Assembly (NCBI GenBank): GCA_016271365.2
Contig: CM057452.1
Span: 1,246,601,001 to 1,246,665,000 of the forward strand
DNA: 64,000 nucleotides
Direction: 5' to 3'
Source: Neoceratodus forsteri
Taxonomy: Eukaryota > Chordata > Ceratodontiformes > Ceratodontidae
Shown here: positions 34,701 to 45,681 of the stretch, in pieces
Layout of the letters: each line of letters opens with the position of its first letter
How positions within the stretch are numbered: the first letter of the stretch is position 1
Program-made: the position numbers and the translations under genes
The notes under the pieces: generated by a model
The model's input: the letters and a program-made list of their open reading frames with translations, nothing else
The model's database searches: none
Told to the model about the DNA's origin: nothing

Positions 34701-35638
34701 GTCTATTGCTGCCATCCCTCTCGGACTCATGTTTACTTGCCAACCATACATGCTATTATAGTTAACTACCGTCTGCCTCAGATCCTCTCCACTGAAGATC
34801 CTGCTTCTGCTTCTATATTTTGATTAAAAGGACACTAATCATCTTCTGCCTCGCTTATCATCCAGTCCCCTGAAATTACTTTTCTCCTTTAAACTCCAGG
34901 ATTATCCACTTCACTTACTCCAGCTATTCCTAGATGTGATTCCACTCCTTGCTCCCAACAATGGACCAAATGTCTTTATGAATCACACTCAACCTATACA
35001 CCTGTGGATTTGAACTAGGATTTGCTAACTGGAAGTGCTACTGGCTTTCTTCATGGACACATCATCCGTACTTCAACTTCAAGTTCTAATAGCATTCACC
35101 TCAAGATCTACTCTTCAGTCAAGATTTGAGATTTGGATTATTCAGTGGCTTATTCCTTTAGTTTATTAGGATTACTCTCCTTTAGTATGCCCAGAGGACG
35201 GGTAAGTCAGTAGCCATGGGTCCTTAGAGGTTTCCCCCTAAGGGTCTTTTTCCTCTCCTGTGTGCTACTAGTCACACTCTCTGGAGTTGGAGGAGGTAAT
35301 CATCTAGCTATTACTTTTCTTTTTGGGCCTTCCATTCCACCCTCAACTAAGCATCCGGCCTAAGGTGGGATATAGAGAAAAGCCAAAACATCAAGTTCTA
35401 TCAGCTACTATAGCTCATGCAATTCAAAGTATCTAAGCACCAATCAGATCCGATCCAGTTTCCCATGTACTACAACCACTGACCTATGTCCATATCCAGT
35501 GCTAACGTATCTAAGCACTAACCATACCATCCTGCTCCCACATCCGGCAAGCACTGTCCTACATACTGTTTTAGCCCTAATGTTCCAAGCACCAACCATG
35601 CCATTCAATTCTAAGTACATCAAGTATTGAGCTATGTA
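31783..35638. mobile_element. 3.86 kb unclassified insertion with 5 bp target duplication
   Basis: CATAG occurs at 31778-31782 and 35639-35643. The PAL unit reads continuously if the insert and one CATAG are removed (GCTCATAG then AACATTGGTAG, as in the intact unit at 31483). The insert is pyrimidine-rich. It has a TATA-like TTTATAAGCC about 55 bp from its left edge, carries an internal array of 82 bp repeats (34363-34700) and shows no recognisable protein. No LTR pair or terminal inverted repeat is evident. A 5 bp duplication suits an LTR element, so a long solo LTR is one explanation; a non-autonomous element is another. Confidence 0.7.
34363..34700. repeat. Array of ~82 bp repeats with internal hairpins
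   Basis: GGCTGACCTACGTGGAGGT and close variants start at about 34401, 34484, 34564 and 34646, each followed by GCTAGCTTACATGGAGGC or a variant. Within a unit GGCTGACC pairs with GGTCCAGCC, so each can form a hairpin. A partial fifth copy precedes at 34366. It lies inside the 3.86 kb insertion. Confidence 0.85.
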
Positions 35639-36490
35639 CATAGAACATTGGTAGTTTTCAATATTCTGACCCCAAATTTTCAACATAGCAATTTTTTTCC
35701 AGCACCTCATGAATGCGACAGCCATCAGTTTTCAAATCCTGGCCAAAATGTGTTTTCACACTTGTATTGCAAAATCACTTTTTGGCCAGGATTTGAAGAT
35801 TTTCTCCACCCTTGTTCATGAGGTGGACTCATAAGAAGGATGTGTTTAAAATTTGGGGTGCAAATATTAAAAAAACAATGGAGTACAAATATTTAAGAAA
35901 ACAAAGTTATGAGTGTATGTAGACATTTTTCAATGCACACTCAAAACTTTGGCAATTTTCAATATTTTGACCACAAATTTTCAACATAGCCATTTTTCCG
36001 CACCACTTCATGAACATGACAGTTGTCATTTTTTAAATCCTGGCCAAAATGTGCTTTCACACTTGTGGCTCACAGTGATGTTTCAGCCACTATTGTACAA
36101 ATGCCACATGTCATATTCACAAGGAGTGATTATAAAAAGACTGTGCTGAACATTTAAGGTCAAAATGTGAAAAAAAAACTAAGTTATGAAGAAATGTTGA
36201 ACTGTTCCAATATTTACTCATAACTTTATTGTTGTTAACATCAGGTCATAAAATGACTGTTGGAAATTTGGGGTCATAATGTGGGAGCCCACTGAAAATT
36301 AGAATATTGCCTCTCAGCTGGCCTATCCTGGGTAAATACAATCTAAAAATGTGTAAAAGCAGGACATCATTAAAATGAAATATTGCATGTCTTCTCATCT
36401 ATCCTGGCAAATACTTAGTAAAAATGTGTAAATGCAACACCCGGTACAACAGCAATGCAAGTGGTGAACATTTGGCATTGATAAATGCTT
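35639..36490 (+). mobile_element. PAL element copy 2, second part and terminus
   Basis: The palindromic units resume after the insertion (TTTTCAACATAGC with CACCTCATGAATGCGACAG, 35680-36070). The terminus GGCATTGATAAATGCTTGTTT at 36465-36485 matches the ends of copies 1 and 3. The C-rich module seen at this position in copies 1 and 3 is absent; instead there are two fragments of a SINE tail (36315 and 36390). Confidence 0.7.
36290..36440 (+). repeat. Two SINE-tail fragments
   Basis: ATTGCCTCTCAGCTGGCCTA with TCCTGGGTAAAT (36312) and ATTGCATGTCTTCTCATCTA with TCCTGGCAAAT (36384) are the tail of the second CORE-SINE family, without a tRNA head. They lie in tandem 72 bp apart. Confidence 0.55.
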
Positions 36491-36494
36491 GTTT

Positions 36495-37150
36495 AATCTG
36501 AATTGTTCCTCTTTCCTCAGCCGCGCTGCCTCCATCCACATCACTTGTGGTGACCTCCAACCCTGTCATGCCTATCTCTGCCACAGTCTGCAGCCTCTGT
36601 GAAAGGGTTAGAAATGTGGGGAAGACCGGCTGGATTTGAGCAACAAGCCAAATGGCAGTGGGTGCAGTCCTGCAGGTTCTCAGAGAACCCTAGATCATTA
36701 CCCTGCTCATCTCTCTCTTGGCATTTTCCTTTGCTTTTCACTTGCCCTCTCACAGGGATACTGGATCAAAAGACTCCAAGGTGTGTGTAGGCAGATTCTG
36801 CCAGTATATTGAGTTAGGTCTAAGCATTCCCTCCCACTAGACAGACCACCAGATGCACCTCCAATTGTGGAATAACAGGTGGCACAAGCTCAACAATCTC
36901 CCACCTCAGAGGAGAAGGTGACCATACTCTGGGATGTGTTCAGTCCTCCTCTCTCTGGGCAACCCTCTGAAGTCCCAGTAATGCTCATTCCCAAACCAGG
37001 GTTGCCTGCATTTTGAGTAGCAATGATGCCTCTATGTTGAAAGATAACATTAGCAGAGATGTTCTAAATTTTTAATATGCTCATGGAGATGGTGCAAATC
37101 TGTAGATATTTATGATTCAGAAAGTTTTCAAATTCTGTGGCTGACACACC
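36495..37150. other. No recognisable feature
   Basis: No coding, SINE or palindrome signal that I can support between the PAL terminus and the foldback. Confidence 0.35.
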
Positions 37151-37189
37151 AACGTCATGGGTGGATCTTTTTTTAATTATAATCCTTAA

Positions 37190-38005
37190 CAAAACCTCCC
37201 TCTACCCAGTGTACTGTAAAATCCATCCCCTTTCTTCACCCAGAAAAGATAAAAACCATGACACCCCACTCCCCTGCTGGCATTCCCCCCACCCCAGCAA
37301 AATGCTGTTCTTTGCTTGAAAAAGTAATCCCTTCCCCCCACCCATGCCAAACACACTCCGCCAGCCTCCTCCCACCAGAGTCCAACTGTCTCTATTAAGT
37401 AGCACAGCCAGTCCCTGACCTCTACCCAATACACCTCTGGTCCCCGCACCATCCTCCGCCACCAGTACCCACAAAATCAGCTTGGAATAAAGAAAACAGT
37501 CTACTTGTGCAGATGGTCTGCTCTGTTCAGGATCCATCTCATAATGGCAGGAATAAATGAGTAGTGACGCCTTTGCTCCTAGTAAAAACCGATTGGCTGA
37601 AAATTCAACCAATTAGGTTTTACTAGGAGCAAAGACGTTACCATTCATTCTTTCATGGACACAGAACAGAGCAAATGCTCTGTACCAGGCTACTGTTGTC
37701 TTTATTCCAGGTTGGTTTGTGGGTGCTTGGGTGGAGGGAGGATTGTGGGGGCCAAATGGGGGGTTGGTGGGGTCTGAGGGACTGGGTCTATGCTGCTTAA
37801 AAAAATGTGGGACTTAAGTGGGTGGAGGTGAGTGGAGTATGTTTGTGTATGGGGAGGGATAATTTTTCAAGCACAGAGCAGCATTTTGCCACGATGGGGA
37901 AGGAGGAAGAGGTTGCTAGTAGGGGGTGGGAGGGGGTATCATGACTTTTATCATTTTTGGGTTGGAGAGGGGGCATTTTTATCATTTTTGGGTTTGAGGA
38001 GGGGG
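37190..38005. repeat. Long imperfect inverted repeat (foldback), ~0.8 kb
   Basis: The centre is at 37602/37603. Next to it, 37566-37601 pairs with 37604-37639 (TTTGCTCCTAGTAAAA against TTTTACTAGGAGCAAA). The match continues outwards with indels, for example GCAAAATGCTGTTCTTTGC (37298) against GCACAGAGCAGCATTTTGCC (37871), and AGAAAAGATAAAAACCATGA against ATCATGACTTTTATCATTTT. Arms are about 400 bp. No transposase is present. It could be a foldback-type non-autonomous DNA transposon or a tail-to-tail pair of one repeat. Confidence 0.85.
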
Positions 38006-38301
38006 TGCAGCATATAATTTGCATTTGGATATACCTATGAATTGGCCATTCACCATGCTATTTTGGCCTATTCCCCAGGCGAAAAACAATGTCAATTGGG
38101 ATCCTTAGCTTTGCAAATTTGCTAAAATTCACAGATTTTTTTGTGAAATTAATTTTGACAACTTCACACACCACTACACATTAGCTTCTTTTTGAGCTAC
38201 CAAAGTCATGACAAAAAAGCCTCACAATTTCAGCTGAAAAAAGATATGGCAACAAAATGATAGCTCCATCTCCTACAGAGATTAAGAGAACATGAAGGAA
38301 G

Positions 38302-38510
38302 AGCAGTTTAGTGATCAGTGCACTGATCTGTGAACCAGGGGACAAAGACAGAACCACTGTGTAGCCACTGACATTCTTTGTGACCTGTATAAAGTCCCCT
38401 GGCCTCCCTGTGCTTTAGTTTACCCATCTGTAGAATTGAGCCAAAACTAGACCCCACTAAAAATGAGTTGTTACATCTCAGTTTGACTATCTTGGGTAAA
38501 CAAATTATGA
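38302..38510 (+). mobile_element. CORE-type SINE, diverged
   Basis: The order GTTTAGTGATCAGTGCACTG, TGTGACCTGTATAAAGTCCC, TGGCCTCCCTGTGCTTTAGT, CCATCTGTAGAATTGAG and then ATGAGTTGTTACATCTCAG is the plan of a CORE-SINE. The B box is heavily decayed. The tail matches the 28943 and 38686 copies. Confidence 0.65.
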
Positions 38511-38685
38511 AAATACAGGGATCAAACTAAAATCAAGTCAGGCTAATGAATTAAATTATCCAGAAGAAAAGAAACCTAGAACACGAAAGACATGAAAACA
38601 CTGGATAACATAACCTCTACATAGCTTTTTAAATGACATTCAGAATGTAGGTAGTTACTGGCACCTTCTCATAGGTCCAGATGGA

Positions 38686-38890
38686 GGCAATGTGGCCTGG
38701 TGGATAAAGCACCAGTTCAGGAACCAGAAGATCACAAATTCAAACCCCTCTGGAGCTAAAGTACTTACTGTTTGACCTATTAACCTCCCAGTGCTCAAGT
38801 ACACCAAAGTGTGGAAATGAGTTACAAGCACGACCTCACTGGAAATGAGATGCTGCAGATAAACTGAGCTATCCTGGTTAAATAAACCAA
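38686..38890 (+). mobile_element. CORE-type SINE, second family
   Basis: The head reads TGTGGCCTGGTGGATAAAGC, with a decayed B box CAAATTCAAACCCC. It is followed by TTAACCTCCCAGTGCTCAAG and the family tail GAAATGAGATGCTGCAGATA up to CTATCCTGGTTAAATAAA. Same family as the copy at 28943. Confidence 0.75.
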
Positions 38891-39334
38891 AAGTTGAAGT
38901 ATTCTTAAGGAGAACCAAACATCTGACTCGACAAAACAGAGGTAAAGGTTAAGAAGTTTAGCACATTCACCAAATACAAATTCAGAATCGTATCATCCTT
39001 ACCAGGGACCACCACCCTCATAGCTGCATAACAGAGTCATCTCTCCATGGTGCTCTTCAGCCTGTCACTGAAGTTGGAATATCATGCAGTAGGGTTCTAT
39101 TGTAAGCATCTGCTGCCTTTTTTAATACACACACATAAATTAATCCTACCTAACCAAATTGTTTTAACTTGCTAATCTTAATTCACTTAACATATTTTCT
39201 CTTGCCAAGATAAAACTTAAGATTTTCCATTGTCCTCTATGAGGTTGATCAGATTCAGAACACAGTGAGCAAACTCAGGAATATCCTGTTCATAACATAA
39301 CTAATGGCAGCCATTATACTAATTGCCTAACCTT

Positions 39335-39480
39335 TTATTCTCACTGTGTGACCTTCGACAATTCACTAAACTTCCCTTTTGCTCCAGTACACCCATCTGC
39401 AGAAAGGAGTAAAAGATGGACCCACTTGGAATGAGATACTGCATCTCAGCTGAGCTTTCCTGGGTAAACAAAATGTAAAG
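39335..39480 (+). mobile_element. CORE-type SINE, head-truncated
   Basis: The fragment begins in the CORE (TCACTGTGTGACCTTCGACA, then ATTCACTAAACTTCCC) and ends with the family tail (GGAATGAGATACTGCATCTC, then TTTCCTGGGTAAAC). The tRNA-like head is missing. Confidence 0.75.
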
Positions 39481-39950
39481 CCAAATTAAATATCTTCGGC
39501 AGCAGTGAGGATGCAGCAGTCAACAATACTGATACAGCCCACATCTCCAAGTGTACAGTAATTGCAGCTGATCTCTGCCTGTCAAGGATGTATCTCATTC
39601 TGCTGCCTTAATTTATTGGCCACAAGTGGATCATGAATGCAAATGGCTACTCTGTCACCTAGAGAGATGGGATGTGTCTAAAAGAACAAAGGAGGCATAA
39701 GAAGACATAAGAGGCCACTTCAATCACTTATATGAGTAGAATGACTCTAATGAAATGTACAGCAGATGCTGAAAGTGCAAGGATGTTTCCAATCCATTAA
39801 GAGCAAACAATTGAAATTCACAATACTGGAAGCCAGTTCAGTTCATGTTTTAATCTGAAAATTGTGTTAAGCTGGTAAGAGATGCCACTTTCTTTTGTTT
39901 TTTCATGCAAATACAGCTTACAGTAGTAACATAAAATCCATGTATAGATT
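39481..39950. other. No recognisable feature
   Basis: No named signal between the SINE and the L2 element. Confidence 0.35.
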
Positions 39951-40099
39951 TCCTTTGACAGGAGACAGGACGACTGGGAGGATGGATCTTGACAGTGGAT
40001 CATAAACAGATTCCGTTCATAAGGTTCCCACTGAACCATGTGGGCAAGCAGCTAGACGGCCTACAGCCTTTACTGATCCCCTTCGGACAGTGTTATGCT

Positions 40100-40740
40100 A
40101 TACCAGGTAGATGAGAAACAAGACCGCAATTATGTCAGACTTGATTTTGTCGGTCGACCTGGCATGCATCATGGAGACCTGGTTGGGGGACGAGACAGGT
40201 CCAATTTTGGAGGCATCAGTCCCTGCCTGGTACTCTGTGGTACATTGCCCGAGAAGGGATCACAGGGGTGAGGGTGTGGCCATCTGTTTTAGATCCAGCC
40301 TGAATTTCTCCGTACACCCAGTGGGTTCTACCTCATCATATGAATGTGTGACAGTGCATGGGGGTCCAGGTGTAGCTTGCAGAGTTCTCCTGGTTTACCA
40401 GCCTCCGGGGTCAGGTGGAGAATTTCCGCAGGAGGTTGCAGACCTCAGTGCAGACAGGGTGTTGGGAGTCCCCCAGATGGCTTATTCTGGTGGACATCAA
40501 TGCCTGGATCAATGATGAATCCTCGCAACTTGGTTCTGACCTCCTCCAGCTGATGACATCACTGAACCTTGCAGAGGCAGTTGTTGTTGCAACCCATCAT
40601 CACAGCAACACCTTGGAGATGGTATTCTCACTGGGTATTGAGGTCACTGACCTCGGGATTCATCGGGTCGCTTGGTCCGGTCACTGTATGGTGAAATTCT
40701 CATTTGGGAGCCCCCCCATGGTCCCTCCCCTGTTAAGATG
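40100..40740 (+). pseudogene. L2 LINE AP-endonuclease
   Basis: Two frames overlap. The first (40111-40515) has VDLACIMETWLGDETGP (the ETWL block) and HRGEGVAICFRSSL. The second (40415-40741) continues with LILVDINAWINDESSQLGSD (the GDFNxH block, with D-I-N), LNLAEAVVVATHHHSNTLEM and the final SGH (RVAWSGHCMV) in place of SDH. A frame change near 40470 divides them. Stops are otherwise few. Confidence 0.85.
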
Positions 40741-42182
40741 ATCAGCTATCATCCTTTGAGGGGAATGTTCCCAGAGGGACTGATGGTGGTAGTTGATTTG
40801 TCCAGTGTAAGTGCTGCTTGTGCGACTGGCTTGGGTGAAGGGGTGGCAGCTTATAATAGGGCTGTCACCAGGACACTTTATGCTATTGCACCAGTTTGTA
40901 TACTGCTCATGTCTTCTTGCTTAAGACACCCATGGTACAGTGGGGCTCTTAAGGTGATGAAGTTCATGGGTCAGAGGTTGGAGCATTGCTGGCATAGGAC
41001 TCAGTCAGTGGAGGAAAGACTGGCTTTGAGGAATCACTATGTTGATTTTCAAAGGGCAATCAACCATAAGAAGGCAGAGTTCCTGTCCAGGGAGATTGCT
41101 ACAGGGAAGAATATACCAGCTGAGCTCTTTTGGCTTGTGGACAGGCTTCTTCATCCAGTCTGTCTACAGCCAAAAGAGCCTTTTCAGTAGCACTTTGTGA
41201 AGAGTTTGCTTTGTTCTTCTCTGACAGAGTGTCCTCCATTCGGGCCAGGATTTTGCCAGTGGGTCTAGATCAGTCCTGTAGGGTGGGGTCTGGGTGGAGC
41301 AGGGGCACTTCTATTGTCTGTGTGGAGTTTCGTTCAGTGGAGGAGGCCAAGATCTCCAAGGTGATTTTGAAGCTGTGGTCCACTTGTTGTGAACTGGACC
41401 TTGGCCCAATGATTCTCTTAGTGGGCTGCATTGAGATCATTGGTCCAGTGTTCACTGGGATTGTCAGGTGTTTGCTTTATGATGGGGTCTTCCCTGACAC
41501 CTTGAAGGAGGCATTGGTGAAGCTCCTTCTGAAAAAAAATCTCTCGACCCCGATGTCCTGACAAATTAAAGATCTATCTCCAACCTCCCATTTTTAGGGA
41601 AGGTTTTCAAGAAGATAGTGGCTCTGCAGATCGAGGAACACCTAGACGCCTTTGACATCTATGAGCCATTCCAGTCCAGGTTTAGTATGAGGCACAGTAC
41701 AGAGACAGCACTAGTCCAGGTACATAGTGACCACCTCAGGGTAAGTGATCGAGGGGAGTGGTCAGATCTCATTCTCCTTGATCTGTCATCAGCATTTGAT
41801 ACTGTGGACCACATCATGTTGCTGGATCACCTTAGAGAGTATTGTGGACTCACTGGTACTGTCATCAACTGGTTTGAGTCCTTTCTCTTGGGCAGGAGGC
41901 AAAGGGTAGAAATGGGGAATTTCTCCTCCTCCCCAATGCTCCTGACCTGTGGAGTTCCACAAGGCTCGATCCTGTCACTGATGCTGTTCGCGGTATACAT
42001 GCTACCCCCTTGGGAGGCTCATTAGACAGTACAGTCTGTGTTTTCACTGATTTGCAGATGATACTCAGATGTACATGACCTTTGTACTGGGGACAATTGG
42101 TGCTGTTGAAGTGCTGAATAAATGCCTTGCTGAGATCCAGGATTGGATGAACTCTAACTAGCTGAGACTTAACTCAGACAAG
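40741..42182 (+). pseudogene. L2 LINE linker and reverse transcriptase
   Basis: The linker frame (40672-41190) has HPWYSGALKVMKFMGQRLEH, then AINHKKAEFLSREIA, typical of L2 pre-RT. RT blocks follow: a decayed PDxxSNYRPIS at 41540-41590, then LDAFDIYEPFQSRFS, then LLDLSSAFDTVDH and GVPQGSILSLMLF. The catalytic FADDTQMY box is at 42051-42074 in a different frame from the preceding block. A frameshift near 42025 and a stop before 41560 break the gene. Confidence 0.85.
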
Positions 42183-42908
42183 ATGGAGATACTGGTAATT
42201 GAACCGGGTTGCGGGCATATTGGGGATGCTTCCGGGGCGACGACAGGTTTGGTCCTGTGGTCGACCCCATTGATAGCATCCTCTAGGGTGAGAAATCTGG
42301 GCTTTGTCCTCAACGACAAGCTGACATTTGTAGCTCAGGTGTCGACTGTCATCAGAAGTGGTTTTTACCATCTGAGGAACATCTTCCAGATTAAACCCCT
42401 AATTCCACCAGAAAACCTGCCATCACTGGTGCATGCCTTTGTAATGTCCAGATTCGACTACTGTAATGCTCTCTACTGCAGGGTCACTGGAGGGAACCTC
42501 CACCAGCTGCAGCTAGAGCAGAATGCAGTGGCCAGGCTGCTGACGGGGCTGTCAGAGTCCTGTCATGTGATCTCAGACCTGCGGGATCTGCACTGGCTGC
42601 TGGTCAGGTGGAGGATTCTCTTCAAGGTGGGCTTGCTCACCTCTAAGTCCCTTTATGAATTGGGACCTGGCTACCTGTTAGACCTCCTGAGTCCTGCCAT
42701 CCTGGCCTGCTTCTTTTGGTCCTCCAACATGGGTCTCCTGGTGGTTCTGAGGACCAGGCTGAAAACATTGGGTGATCGTTCATTCGAGGTGGCCTGCCCA
42801 ATCCTCTGGAACTCGCTGCCAAGATCTTTAAGGGAGGCACCTATGGTAGAGGCATTTCAGAGGTGCCTGAAGACTCACCTTTTCAGCTTGGCCTATACTA
42901 AAACTTAA
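42183..42908 (+). pseudogene. L2 LINE C-terminal domain
   Basis: An uninterrupted 241-residue frame contains VRNLGFVLNDKLTFVAQVS (the RT thumb end). It continues with MSRFDYCNALYCRVTG, then LQLEQNAVARLLTGLSESCH, then LRDLHWLLVRWRILFKVG and GDRSFEVACPILWNSLP, and ends with FQRCLKTHLF. These are the hallmarks of L2/CR1-type C-terminal domains. It is the best-preserved LINE frame in the window. Confidence 0.9.
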
Positions 42909-43029
42909 AATTATTCCATTTTATTTACTTTTTGATTGTTTACACAATTTGAATGTTCTACCATTTTGTCAGTTTTGATTGTATGGTGCCCAGAGCTTCG
43001 GGATTGGTCGCCAAACAAATAAAAATCAA

Positions 43030-43072
43030 TCTGTCTGTCTGTCTATCTATCTAACTATCTATCTATCTAGAT
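43030..43072. repeat. TCTG/TCTA microsatellite at L2 3' end
   Basis: About 43 bp of CTGT and CTAT tetranucleotides follow the L2 terminus directly, with one AACT interruption. Such tails are commonly grown from the end of the LINE. Confidence 0.9.
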
Positions 43073-43179
43073 AACTGACATTCACTGTCTTGTCTGTAAT
43101 GTTTTATGCCCTCATCACTAGGCAGTTAAACTAGGCTCAGGAGATGCTGGAGTTAGGGGACACCAAGACACAGTAACAA

Positions 43180-43860
43180 GTGTAGGGCACCTAGCTTGTA
43201 CTTATCCAACAAGGAGAATAAGACAAAGCAAGAAAAAATTGTAGGCAACAACCAGAGGGGCAGAAGGGGGTAACAACAAATAGTAAGTGGAGGAGAAAAG
43301 GACAGGCCAGACCATAAATGTGAGGAGCATAGGCAACCAAAATTTTGGACTTAAAAGCATTGGCTATGGAGAACCAAACAGTCATTATAACTGTAATGGA
43401 AACATGAGTTATACCTAACCATGAATGAGACCTCACAATCAAAGGCTATGGTAGGGATAAAGAATGTGGAGGGGTCATACTATGTATCAGATATGGAATA
43501 CAGTGGAGGGGAAATCCAGCTATGCAAGGGGCTGGAATAATTGTTGACACAGTTGGTAGTTGAGGGAGGAAAGGACATTAGGTTGGGGTTGCCTACAGGC
43601 CCCCAAACCAGACAAGAGAGGGAACAGGTTTTTTTTAGAAGGGGAAAGAAATAAGGAAGGCTGTCAAGCATGGAAATGTTGTCACAATGGGTGACCTCAA
43701 CCTACTGGATGCTGACTGGGAAATACAGTACCCATGGTAGGGATTACAGGGTATCAGACACTGGTAGACACCTTTTAGGACTGCTTCCTTAAACAGTGTG
43801 TCATCGAGGCACAGGTCAGAAAGCACAGGAAAACCAGGAGCAGTTTCAAAATTCACAAGT
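43180..43860 (+). pseudogene. CR1 AP-endonuclease fragment
   Basis: The plus strand, in mixed frames, shows the CR1 endonuclease: a decayed NVRSIGNQNF start near 43320, then GYGRD-like words and a GGHTMY block near 43470. Next come GLPTGPQTRQERE (the YRPP block), VVTMGDLNLLDADWE at about 43678 (the GDFN block) and DCFLKQC near 43780. The text stops at about 43861, where the Gmr1-like LTR begins, so this is the host LINE of that insertion. Confidence 0.75.
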
Positions 43861-43862
43861 AG

Positions 43863-44532
43863 TGTTTTATTATTAATAACAGCAAAATAAAAATTATTCG
43901 GTATAACTGTTTACAATGGCAGTACAAACATAGAAAGCAGAGTTCTTATGAGTTTTTCTTCTCAATTTTCAGTCTCAATCTCTCAGTCTCTGGCTCTTCC
44001 CTCTTGCCAAACATTGCAGCTCTTTTTATAATAAGTCTTTGCAGGGAGTTCGTTAAGAGAACATTCTGCTTCTCACACAATGTTCTTGTCAGTTTCAGCA
44101 GGTGCAGCAAAAAGAACATTGTGACCCAGAACTGACCTCTTGTTGACAGCTCTGAAAATATTTTTCAAACCAGCATCTCAGGCTAACCCCTTGAATTCCA
44201 ATTTTTGCAATCATTTCAACAGTATAACTATATACAGTTTTAAACAAAGGGATCCCAGTATCAGTGACATTTCCTCATAAAGATTCACATATATTTTTTT
44301 ACTCGCAGATATGCAAGGGGAAAAAAAGACAGAAATAGCAAGGGAAGGCAGAGAGATAGAGAGACGTGGAGAATTGCAAAACCACTGGAGTGATCAGTTC
44401 CTAGGTCTCACAAGAAAATTTGGTTGAGCAACCAGACAGGCAAGAGACAGAAAAGAAGAGAATAGAACAGACTATTGCAATCAACTCTTTCGATATAATA
44501 AATAGAACAGGGTCTTATATAACCCTGTCACA
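43863..44532 (-). repeat. LTR of the Gmr1-like Ty3/Gypsy element (3' LTR)
   Basis: About 670 bp. On the minus strand it starts TGTGACAGGGTTATATAAGA, with a TATATAAG promoter word in its first 25 bp, and ends in AATAAAACA. An AATAAT/AATAAA signal lies near the end. It is preceded on the minus strand by a purine-rich tract. The matching 5' LTR is not seen in the window, so exact borders rest on the TG...CA rule and the change from CR1 sequence. Confidence 0.65.
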
Positions 44533-44552
44533 TACCACCCTTTTTAAGAGGG
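44533..44552 (-). other. Polypurine tract
   Basis: The minus strand reads AAAAAGGGTGGTATG just before the LTR. This is the expected site of plus-strand DNA priming in an LTR retrotransposon. Confidence 0.6.
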
Positions 44553-44775
44553 AACCTGTTTTACTAAAACAGGTTTCCAAAACTTTATTTTAATTATCTT
44601 CTAGCATTAGCTTATAACTTTTACAGGTCAGTGCATATGCAGCATAGCAAACAGAGAAGTTTCAACTCACATTTTTTCAACCTTCAGAATTCTCAATTCC
44701 TGATCAATATATTGACAGAAAATCAGCATTGACATTCTCTTTCCCAGATTTGTGCACCACTTTAAATTTAAATGG

Positions 44776-45509
44776 CTATAGTGCCAAGTACCATTGTGTG
44801 ATTCTAGAATTTTTATCCTTCATTTGGTTAAGCCAACAGAGAGGATTGTGATCTGTTACAAGTACAAAGTCAGCTCCTAGTAAGCAAAACTTAAGGGACT
44901 TCATGGCCCACTTTGCTGCAAGGCACTCCTTTTCAATGGTGGAGTACCTTTTTTCTTTGCCGTGCAACTTCCTACTTATGTATAGAATAGGATGTTCTTT
45001 CCCATTTACATGCTGACTCAAGACTGCACCTAGGCCTACCTCTGATGCATCAGTCTGTAACAGAAATTGTTTCTCAAAGTTTGGGCTTCTTAAAACAGGG
45101 ACTGAACATAATTCAGCCTTAATGGCCCCAAACACCTGGTCACACTCTCCATTTCACATTATTCGGGACTGTTTCTTTGTGAGTTCAGTGGGGGAAATAG
45201 ATAAATCAGCAAAGCTGGGAACAAATCTCCGATAATAACCAACCAGCCCTACAAAATGACCTGACATATTTCTTGGTTTGGGGGACAGAGCTGTTAGCTA
45301 TAGCTTTTATCTTGGAAACCTTTGGCTTGACTTCTCCATTTCCTGAAACATAGTCCAAAAATATGGTTTCCTGTATGCCCAATGCACACTTGGTAGGACT
45401 GTCAGACCTGCTTTTTGATCAATTGGATAACTGCTCATAGGTGTTCCAGGTGGCTTTTCCGGTTTGGATTGCACACCAGGGCATTGGGGGGGGGAAGGGG
45501 AAATGTTTT
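44776..45509 (-). pseudogene. Gmr1-like RT end and RNase H
   Basis: The frame at 44776-45135 is RNase H: LLQTDASEVGLGAVLSQ (first Asp), YSTIEKECLAAKWAMKSL (Glu) and VLVTDHNPLCWL (second Asp). All three catalytic acids are visible. Upstream, in another frame, lie PSVHWAYRKPYFWTMFQE-like words and the RT thumb (45200-45500). It digested the RNA strand of the replication intermediate in life. It lies downstream of RT and is the last pol domain before the LTR, which fits an element whose integrase comes earlier. Confidence 0.85.
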
Positions 45510-45512
45510 TAA

Positions 45513-45681
45513 CCAGGAGAGGCACACTAAGCTGAAGCTAGTTTCCAGGTGTGACCTGGGAGCATAAGGAAGTTAAGTGACTTGCTCAGGGTCACACGGT
45601 ATGCAAATGGAGGCTGTGGGATTCAAAACCAGGTCTCCAGGTTTGCAGCTCAGAGCCTTAATCCACTACACTATACCGCCT
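45513..45681 (-). mobile_element. MIR-like SINE, copy 2, inside Gmr1 RT
   Basis: Same family and orientation as 28238-28425: TTAACCAGGAG, GTTAAGTGACTTGCTCAGG, GGGATTCAAAACCAGG (B box, slightly changed) and CTATACCGCCTGC are shared. It splits the RT directly after the codons for YLDD. Confidence 0.85.

Larger units (their letters stand above)
39955..43030 (+). mobile_element. L2-clade LINE, about 3 kb
   Basis: The plus strand holds endonuclease, RT and the L2-style C-terminal domain in order. The end reads GGTGCCCAGAGCTTCGGGATT and AAATAAAAATCAAT, then a TCTG/TCTA microsatellite. Comparable ends with a GC-ttcGGGA-type word are found on L2 LINEs and the SINEs that use them. Only a few frame breaks interrupt it, so it is one of the younger LINEs in the window. 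Confidence 0.85.

Noticed and set aside
36500..37040. Possible host exon
   Set aside because: Short open frames only, no conserved protein words and no convincing splice pair.
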